Positions 1 to 5,715 of a stretch of 9,340 nucleotides of DNA are shown here, piece by piece. How positions within the stretch are numbered: the first letter of the stretch is position 1; the number at the start of each line of letters is the position of its first letter. Made by a program: the position numbers and the translations under genes. The notes under the pieces are model-generated. The model made no database searches. It worked only from the letters and a program-made list of their open reading frames with translations, and was not told where the DNA came from. Location: NCBI GenBank assembly GCA_020048595.1, contig JAIFMH010000215.1, positions 1 through 9,340 of the forward strand, given 5' to 3'. Origin of the DNA: Bacteroidota bacterium (GTDB lineage: Bacteria; Bacteroidota; Bacteroidia; Bacteroidales; UBA4417).

Positions 1-1194
1 AAAGATGAAGGTATTGATCTTCATAAGGATGCAATGGCAATGCAGCGTTTGAAAGAAGCAGCTGAAAAAGCTAAGATCGAACTTTCAAGTTCATCATCCA
101 CCGAAATCAACCTTCCTTATATTATGCCGGTTGATGGAATGCCAAAGCATCTTGTACGCACACTGACCAGGGCAAAATTCGAACAACTTATTGATGATTT
201 GGTTCGTGATACAATTGAGCCTTGTCGCAATGCAATGCGCGATGCCGGACTAACCAATGCCGATATTGACGAAGTGATTCTGGTTGGTGGTTCAACACGT
301 GTTCCTGTAATACAAAAAGCAGTTGAAGATTTCTTTGGTAAAACACCATCAAAAGGAGTTAATCCTGATGAAGTAGTAGCCATTGGAGCAGCTATTCAAG
401 GCGGTGTTCTATCCGGTGATGTTAAGGATGTTTTGTTACTGGATGTAACACCACTTTCATTAGGAATTGAAACATTGGGCGGTGTTATGACCAAACTAAT
501 TGAGTCGAATACAACCATTCCAACCCGTAAATCGGAAACATTCAGTACAGCATCCGACAATCAGCCTTCAGTTGAAATTCATATCCTGCAGGGAGAGCGC
601 CCGATGGCAACAGGCAACAAGAGTTTAGGCCGTTTCCATTTAGATGGTATTCCACCGGCAATGCGAGGAGTTCCTCAGGTTGAAGTTACATTTGACATTG
701 ATGCCAACGGAATTCTTCATGTATCAGCCAAAGATAAAGGAACAGGAAAATCGCAGCAAATACGTATCGAAGCATCTTCGGGACTTACCGACGCTGATAT
801 CAAACGGATGAGAGAAGAGGCCGAACTTAATGCTGAAACTGACCGCAAAGCCAAGGAAGAAATAGACAAAATAAACACGGCTGATTCACTGATATTTCAG
901 ACAGAACGTCAGTTGAAAGAATTTGGCGACAAACTTCCTGCTGATAAAAAAGAGCCCATTGAACAAGCCTTGAACAAACTTCGTGAGGCACATAAAAACC
1001 GCGACATTGCAGGTATTGACAGCTCAATGGCTGAGTTAAACAGTGTATGGCAGGCTGCAAGCGAAGAAATGTATAAAACAACCCAGGAAGCTGGACAACC
1101 CGGAGCCGAACAACAAGGTCAACCCGGACCCGACCAGGCTAAACCCTCTGATCAGGAAGTAACTGACGTTGATTTTGAAGAGGTAAAATAATTG
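1..1194 (+). CDS. dnaK: Chaperone protein DnaK (Hsp70), C-terminal two thirds, 5' truncated by window edge
   Basis: Hsp70 chaperone that binds exposed hydrophobic peptides in an ATP-controlled cycle with DnaJ and GrpE in the cytoplasm. The reading frame is open from base 1 (KDEGIDLHKDAMAMQRLKEA), so the first roughly 230 residues lie outside the window and 396 residues plus a TAA stop are visible. Landmarks in order: the AMQRLKEAAEKAKIELSS helix of the nucleotide-binding domain; the phosphate/adenosine segment VGGSTRVPVIQKAV (around base 283); GAAIQGGVLSG (around 394); the interdomain linker DVLLLDVTPLSLG (around 430); the beta-sandwich substrate-binding domain with QGERPMA and FDIDANGILHVSA; the helical lid; and a Gln/Pro/Gly-rich tail ending in VTDVDFEEVK. 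Length and domain order are normal for DnaK and no frameshift is visible. A first in-frame ATG at 34 is internal and not the true start. An intrinsic terminator follows 16 bases after the stop codon, so dnaK ends its transcription unit here. Confidence 0.98.
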
Positions 1195-1210
1195 TTCCTC
1201 ACTATATCTC

Positions 1211-1248
1211 AGAGGCTGTATCATTTATTGGTGCAGCCTCTTTTTTTT
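1211..1248 (+). terminator. Rho-independent terminator of dnaK
   Basis: The arm AGAGGCTGTA (1211-1220) pairs with the arm at 1232-1241 (TGCAGCCTCT, one G-U pair) around an 11-base loop. A run of eight T follows (1241-1248). It lies directly behind the dnaK stop and is oriented to end rightward transcription. Confidence 0.9.
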
Positions 1249-1313
1249 ATCTGAGTTACCAAGAATAATTATTTATTAATGAACAAAATGATTTTCAATC
1301 AAAAAAAAAATAT

Positions 1314-1321
1314 AATATTTG
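1314..1321 (+). promoter_or_regulatory. Possible Bacteroidota-type promoter (-7 element) for the T9SS-secreted protein gene
   Basis: AATATTTG is a 7-of-8 match to the Bacteroidota -7 consensus TAnnTTTG, 35 bases upstream of the ATG at 1357 and downstream of an A-tract (1301-1310). No good -33 TTTG box is visible; the nearest T-rich stretch is TTTTC at 1292-1296. The position between the dnaK terminator and the next gene supports a promoter somewhere in this 165-bp gap, but this exact site is tentative. Confidence 0.35.
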
Positions 1322-1356
1322 TATCTTAAAATTAAAACTAATTAAATCTAATCATC

Positions 1357-1383
1357 ATGAAATAACCATTACTTTTTAAATTA
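1357..1383 (+). other. Original translation start and signal-peptide N-region of the next gene, broken by an in-frame TAA
   Basis: ATG at 1357, AAA at 1360, then TAA at 1363-1365, followed in the same frame by CCA TTA CTT TTT AAA TTA and the open frame from TTG 1384. Read through, the peptide is MK-stop-PLLFKLLAISLF and so on to ANA|Q. That is a complete Sec signal peptide with basic N-region, hydrophobic core and an AxA cleavage site after base 1431. A single A-to-T difference at base 1363 (AAA to TAA) would explain the stop. It could be a true nonsense mutation, a sequencing or assembly error, or natural use of a downstream non-ATG start. Confidence 0.75.
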
Positions 1384-4300
1384 TTGGCAATTAGCCTATT
1401 TACACTTTTTAGTGTAAGTATAGCAAATGCACAAGTGTTTATGACGGAGTTAGCTGACCCTAATAATGATGCTACACTTAGGTATATTGAGCTATATAAT
1501 GCAGGAACCTCCGATGTTATTTTTACTGAAGGTTCAGGATGGCGTATCGATAAATATACAAACGCAAGTGCTACTGTAAGTCAAACGTTAAACTTAACAG
1601 GAACCATTCCTGCAAAAGGATTCTATCTGATTGCGACTGGAACAGATAACGGTAATTTCTTAACAATATATGGTGTAACTGCAAACCAGTTTGATGGAGC
1701 TATAGATTTTGTAGCCGGTAGTAATGGTGACGACAATCTGGAACTCTACAATGGAGCAAATGTACTGATCGACCAGTTTGGGATTCCTGGACAAGATGGA
1801 ACAGGAACAAACCATGAGTTTGAAGATGGAAGAGCTGAACGCGTTGCTACTATTGTTATAGGACAACCAGTTTATGCTGAAGCAGAATGGACAACTTGGT
1901 CTGATGGTCCTTTACCTGGCGGGGATTTTGTTGCAACGAAAGATGCTCCTGCTGATTTTGATCCAGGTGCATGGATAGGTCACTCAGATGTAATTGTTGC
2001 CGCTGACCTATTCTTCTCAGAATATATTGAAGGAAGCAGTAGCAATAAAGCGCTTGAGATTTTTAATGGAACTGGTGCTGATGTTGATTTAACCGGCTAT
2101 GTTGTAAAACTAGGTAACAATGGTGGTGCCTGGGGTGCTGATGGTTCTTCTGCGTCTCTGCCATTATCGGGGATTTTAGTAGCCGGCGATGTTTATGTTA
2201 TTGCTAATGGTCTATCTATTGCTGGCATTCTGGATCAGGCTGATTCAACATTCCTTTATAGTACGACTCTTGAAGGACATACAGTTACAGCGTTTAATGG
2301 AGATGATGCTTTAGGATTGTTTAAAGGGGCTGTTTTAATTGATGTAATAGGAACACAAGGAGTTGACCCCGGATCCGGATGGCCGGTTGCTGGTGTTGCA
2401 AACGCTACTGTTGACCATACTTTAGTTAGGAAAGCAAGTGTAACTGCAGGGACTACAGATTGGGCTATTTCTGCAGGAACTACTGTTGACGATTCTGAAT
2501 GGATAGTTAATGTTTCAAACTTTATTGATAATCTCGGCATTCATAGTTTTGGTGAACCTTCAGATGTAACAGCACCAACTTTTACTGCCAACATTGGCAA
2601 TGGGGATATCAATGTCGCTATAAATACAACAATAGTTTTAACTTTTGATGAAGCCATCCGGAATATTGATGATTCTGAAATTACAGATGCTAATGTAGCT
2701 ACTTTGCTGACATTAAAAGAAACTGATGCTGCCGGAATGGATGTTGCATTTACAGCAACCATTGATGCAGATAAAAAAGTAATCACAATAACACCTGCTG
2801 CTGATTTAACTAATGGCCAGGTTTATTATGCAGCTGTTGCACCTGTTGAAGATGCTGCCGGTAATGCAGCTGAAGCATCCAGCATGACTTTTACAACAAT
2901 CGCAGCAAATGCGTCTACCATTTCAGATGTTGCCATTACAGAAATCGCACCTTATTTTGCAGGTGATGCTATTACTATTACATGGGTATCATCAAATGTT
3001 ACTGATGTAAAACTGGAAGCATGGATTCCAAGCGAAAACATATGGAATGAATTGTTTGCTACAACCCCATCTGATGGAACCGAAACATTTACTATTCCTG
3101 CAGACGCTCAATATTCAACTGAATATAAATTACGTATTTCGGATGTTGCCAATCCTTTAGTTACAGCTGAAAGTGCTATGTTCACTGTTATTGCTGTTGT
3201 AAACGACCTGGTATCGTTAAGAGCTCAGCCGGCAAATGCAATAGTAAAATTTACAGGGATTGCTACTGTTACTTATTCCAGAACAGCATTTAACCAGAAA
3301 TATATACAGGATGCAACTGCTGCCATTTTAATTCATGACCCTACAACTGCCCCCGGTTTTATTTCAGGTACATATAATGTTGGGGATGGCATTACTAATA
3401 TAGTTGGTAAGATTGTATTATATAACGGTCTCATTGAATTTACACCAACAGTAGCTACAGGTGAGCCAGCTACCGGGATTGTAATTGTTCCTGAAATCCG
3501 TACTCTTGCAAGTTTGACGTCTGCTGATCAATGTAAACTTGTAAAGATTGAAAATTTTGCTTTTAAAACACCGACACAACATGATCCAACCGGATTATTT
3601 GTCAAATCAAAGAATTATGATATCGATGGGTTTGATAATACTTTGTATGCTTACAGAACAGCATTTGCAGAATCCGATTATATTGGAGGCATGGTTCCCG
3701 TTGGTGTAATGTCGTCAGTTTGCCTTGTAGGACAATTTAATACACAGATGCAGATTACTGCCCGATCATGGTCGGATATGACTTTACCTTTTGTACTACC
3801 TAGCATTGTTATCACTGAAATCATGTACACTTCACCTGATGTTTCAGCCAAACAGGAATGGGTTGAACTATACAACAATGGCACAACTGCTGTTGATATG
3901 GAAGGATTTTATATCCTGGATGCAGATCCTCTTCATAAAGCTGATCCGATTGTTCTTCCTGCAGGTTCTGTAATAGCTCCCGGCGAATATTTCACAATCG
4001 AAACCAGTGATGATGGCAAGCCTGAACTTTTCCCATTTGTGCCTGATGCTATAAGCATAAAATTCAATTTCGGAAAAACCGACGAAGTAAAACTTTTCCA
4101 TTCAAACGGTCAGTTAATTGATTCGGTTTCATACAACAGCGTAGATCCATGGCCTACAAGTCCTAATGGAGGAGGCTCATCACTTACACTTTGCGATCCT
4201 AATCTGGATAACAGCCTTGCAAGTAGCTGGGAAGCGTCAGAAGATGAATTCATTACATTACAAGGAACTACTATAAAGGCTACACCTGGTACAGGTTGTG

Positions 4301-4569
4301 TTTTACATACTGCAGTAGCACCTAAATTGCAAAGTGGAATTACAGTTTATCCAAATCCCACCAGTGACAACCTGTACATTTCAAATCCTGCAAATGAGCA
4401 GTTTGAAATTACAGTATTATCCTCAATAGGTAAACCGGTGAAGTCGATGCAAGCTAACCAGGGTGTAACCTCAGTTGATTTATCTGATTTACCAAAAGGT
4501 ATTTACATGGTAAAAATGCTGAATAAAACCAGCAGGAAAATCCAGATGCAAAAAGTTGTGGTTAGATAA
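1384..4569 (+). CDS. T9SS type A sorting domain-containing protein with three lamin-tail-like domains (start disrupted)
   Basis: Large secreted or cell-surface protein; no enzymatic motif seen. Numbering from TTG 1384: residues 1-16 are the core and cleavage site (ANA|Q) of a Sec signal peptide. Residues 18-200 are a lamin-tail-like domain (FMTELADPNND, YIELYNAG). Residues 208-390 are a second one (FFSEYIEGSSSNKALEIFNG). Residues 394-506 are a Big_5/SbsA-type Ig-like domain (DVTAPTF, VLTFDEAI, DAAGN). Residues 518-605 resemble the Ser/Thr-rich KRE9-type beta domain (ITITWVSSNV, YKLRISD). Residues 607-800 resemble a DUF5689/OB-fold region (FTGIATVTYSR, QKYIQDATAAILIHD). Residues 808-978 are a third lamin-tail domain (IVITEIMYTSPD, EWVELYNNG). 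Residues 985-1061 are the T9SS sorting domain (ITVYPNPTSDNLYIS, LPKGIYMVKM), which directs transport across the outer membrane and usually surface anchoring. Domain names for the middle part are by pattern recognition. The better start is ATG 1357, but an in-frame TAA at 1363 interrupts it; the TTG start lacks a basic N-region. The remainder is fully open, so any damage is recent or artefactual. Lamin-tail domains in such proteins often accompany nucleases or adhesion; the role here is unknown. Confidence 0.88.
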   Translation: MAISLFTLFSVSIANAQVFMTELADPNNDATLRYIELYNAGTSDVIFTEGSGWRIDKYTNASATVSQTLNLTGTIPAKGFYLIATGTDNGNFLTIYGVTANQFDGAIDFVAGSNGDDNLELYNGANVLIDQFGIPGQDGTGTNHEFEDGRAERVATIVIGQPVYAEAEWTTWSDGPLPGGDFVATKDAPADFDPGAWIGHSDVIVAADLFFSEYIEGSSSNKALEIFNGTGADVDLTGYVVKLGNNGGAWGADGSSASLPLSGILVAGDVYVIANGLSIAGILDQADSTFLYSTTLEGHTVTAFNGDDALGLFKGAVLIDVIGTQGVDPGSGWPVAGVANATVDHTLVRKASVTAGTTDWAISAGTTVDDSEWIVNVSNFIDNLGIHSFGEPSDVTAPTFTANIGNGDINVAINTTIVLTFDEAIRNIDDSEITDANVATLLTLKETDAAGMDVAFTATIDADKKVITITPAADLTNGQVYYAAVAPVEDAAGNAAEASSMTFTTIAANASTISDVAITEIAPYFAGDAITITWVSSNVTDVKLEAWIPSENIWNELFATTPSDGTETFTIPADAQYSTEYKLRISDVANPLVTAESAMFTVIAVVNDLVSLRAQPANAIVKFTGIATVTYSRTAFNQKYIQDATAAILIHDPTTAPGFISGTYNVGDGITNIVGKIVLYNGLIEFTPTVATGEPATGIVIVPEIRTLASLTSADQCKLVKIENFAFKTPTQHDPTGLFVKSKNYDIDGFDNTLYAYRTAFAESDYIGGMVPVGVMSSVCLVGQFNTQMQITARSWSDMTLPFVLPSIVITEIMYTSPDVSAKQEWVELYNNGTTAVDMEGFYILDADPLHKADPIVLPAGSVIAPGEYFTIETSDDGKPELFPFVPDAISIKFNFGKTDEVKLFHSNGQLIDSVSYNSVDPWPTSPNGGGSSLTLCDPNLDNSLASSWEASEDEFITLQGTTIKATPGTGCVLHTAVAPKLQSGITVYPNPTSDNLYISNPANEQFEITVLSSIGKPVKSMQANQGVTSVDLSDLPKGIYMVKMLNKTSRKIQMQKVVVR

Positions 4570-4591
4570 CTAATACATTCTTAAGTACAAT

Positions 4592-4633
4592 ACTGCCGAT
4601 CCTTTCAAATATGAAAGGATCGGCAGTTTGTTT
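4592..4633 (+). terminator. Rho-independent terminator after the T9SS protein gene
   Basis: A perfect 16-bp stem joins 4592-4607 (ACTGCCGATCCTTTCA) to 4612-4627 with the four-base loop AATA, followed by TTTGTTT. It starts 22 bases after the stop codon at 4567-4569. The stem is unusually long and perfect; the T tract is interrupted once by G. Confidence 0.88.
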
Positions 4634-5119
4634 AATACCGATTCCCATAATACATCCAGCAATCAAAAGTAATCCGTGCCGGCTCCGGAAAAAGTGCGGG
4701 AAAATACACCAAAGAGATTTAAATTTTCTGACAGTTAGAGCAATTGAATCCTTTTATAATTAATAGGAGAATTCCTAATTCAAACTTAAATTTTAAAAAT
4801 GAAGTTTCACCTGCTGGCTAAGAAAATATTAATCACCTACAAGAAAGAACCTGCAATCATCTGATTAAATGATGTTTAGCAAACTCAGCAAAGATTAATC
4901 GAAATAAATCCAGAAAAGGGTAAATTTGTTATCACTATAAATGCAGGTTCCTGGTTACTCTCATTCTTAGCTTGTGAACTTTCGAAGAAAACAAAAAAGC
5001 TAGATAGAGAAGAAAATTCCGAATTTCTATACAGCACCCGTAACCTGAAGAATACAAAATGATGTTCCTACAATTATTTAAACAGAACTAAAATTGTAAT
5101 AACACTTAAATACAAAAAA
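4634..5119 (+). other. Gene-free gap of about 490 bp
   Basis: No open frame of convincing length on either strand and no tRNA-like or strongly structured RNA noticed. Two things are worth recording. First, a frame beginning at ATG 4799 (MKFHLLAKKILITYKK) runs to TGA 4862, then TAG 4877, then stays open for 60 codons (QRLIEINPEKGKFVITINAG and onward) to TGA 5060; this could be a decayed small gene or chance. Second, a perfect match to the Bacteroidota -7 element, TAAATTTG, lies at 4921-4928, but it is about 190 bases from the next start and has no clear -33 partner. The last part presumably carries the promoter of the CYTH gene. Confidence 0.6.
5089..5096 (+). promoter_or_regulatory. Possible -7 promoter element of the CYTH gene
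   Basis: TAAAATTG matches TAnnTTTG at seven of eight positions and ends 23 bases before the ATG at 5120, a normal distance for a Bacteroidota leader. No clear -33 box is visible about 20 bases upstream, so this is tentative. Confidence 0.3.
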
Positions 5120-5587
5120 ATGGCACAAGAAATAGAACGTAAGTTCCTGGTGAAAGGGGATTTTAAACAGGATGTACATAAAGAAACGCGAATAACGCAA
5201 GGCTATTTATGCTCTGTTCCCGAACGCACTGTTCGGGTCAGAATTAAAGGGGATAAAGGATTTATCACAATCAAAGGCATAGGTAATGCTTCGGGTGCAA
5301 GCCGTTACGAATGGGAAAAAGAAATCCCTGTTAACGAAGTGGAATCACTTTTACAGATTTGCGAGCCGGGAGCAATTGACAAAACCCGCTACCTGGTGAA
5401 ATCAGGGATTCACACGTTAGAAGTGGATGAATTTCATGGTGAAAACCAGGGATTAATAATTGCTGAAGTAGAATTAAGTGAAGAAGCTGAAGAATTTTTA
5501 AAGCCTGACTGGCTTGGTGAAGAAGTAACCGGTGAAGTAAAATATTACAATTCAATGCTGTCGAAACATCCATATTCAAAATGGTAA
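5120..5587 (+). CDS. CYTH domain protein (triphosphate tunnel metalloenzyme)
   Basis: A 155-residue single-domain CYTH protein, probably cytoplasmic (no signal peptide or membrane segment). CYTH enzymes bind a triphosphate group and divalent metals inside an eight-stranded beta tunnel. Small bacterial members include inorganic triphosphatases, thiamine triphosphatases and class IV adenylate cyclases. The signature ExExK is E4-I-E6-R-K8. Further tunnel-type charged residues appear in alternating order: R39, R41 and K43 (RVRIKG), K52 (TIKG), E64/E66/K67/E68, K88 and R90 (DKTRY), E101 and D103 (LEVDEF), E116 and E118 (AEVELS) and K141 in the closing segment EVKYYN. Length matches stand-alone bacterial members of about 155-160 residues; there is no CHAD domain as in YgiF. 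The ATG is the natural start, since the ExExK motif must lie at the extreme N-terminus. Triphosphatase is the likelier activity than cyclase, but sequence alone does not decide. The nearest gene downstream, 128 bases on, encodes a PHP-like/membrane protein. Confidence 0.93.
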   Translation: MAQEIERKFLVKGDFKQDVHKETRITQGYLCSVPERTVRVRIKGDKGFITIKGIGNASGASRYEWEKEIPVNEVESLLQICEPGAIDKTRYLVKSGIHTLEVDEFHGENQGLIIAEVELSEEAEEFLKPDWLGEEVTGEVKYYNSMLSKHPYSKW

Positions 5588-5674
5588 TTGCGGGATAGAA
5601 TCTAAATGACACAATTTCGGAGAACTTTCAAACAGAAAAAGAACATTTAATTAATGTATCAACTTATAAGCAGC

Positions 5675-5682
5675 TAAATTTG
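5675..5682 (+). promoter_or_regulatory. Probable Bacteroidota-type -7 promoter element for the 921-residue gene
   Basis: TAAATTTG is a perfect match to TAnnTTTG and ends 33 bases before ATG 5716, giving a plausible leader of about 25 bases. A -33 box is weak (TTAATG at 5651-5656 is the nearest candidate). If real, the gene need not depend on readthrough from the CYTH gene. Confidence 0.5.
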
Positions 5683-5715
5683 CTTGTCTGACGATTTTAA
5701 ATATAGCGACATATA

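Noticed and set aside
117..383. Minus-strand open frame of 88 codons opposite dnaK
   Set aside because: It lies entirely within the unmistakable dnaK coding sequence and its translation has no family resemblance; a shadow of the codon pattern.
827..1224. Minus-strand open frames over the dnaK 3' end and terminator
   Set aside because: They overlap conserved dnaK sequence, and one runs through the terminator hairpin; no supporting start context or recognisable protein.
2256..2786. Two successive minus-strand open frames inside the T9SS protein gene
   Set aside because: Low-complexity Ser/Thr/Val-rich translations that mirror the repetitive Thr/Ala codons of the real gene on the other strand.
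4755..4760. TATAAT resembling an E. coli sigma-70 -10 box
   Set aside because: The organism appears to be Bacteroidota, whose primary sigma factor uses a different consensus, and the site is 360 bases from the next gene.
4759..4782. Short inverted repeat TAGGA-GAAT-TCCTA in the gap before the CYTH gene
   Set aside because: Only five base pairs with an EcoRI-like centre; too short to call an operator or terminator without conservation.
4799..4864. 21-codon open frame from ATG 4799 as an independent small protein
   Set aside because: Too short, with no recognisable signal or family; treated instead as the possible first part of a decayed longer gene.
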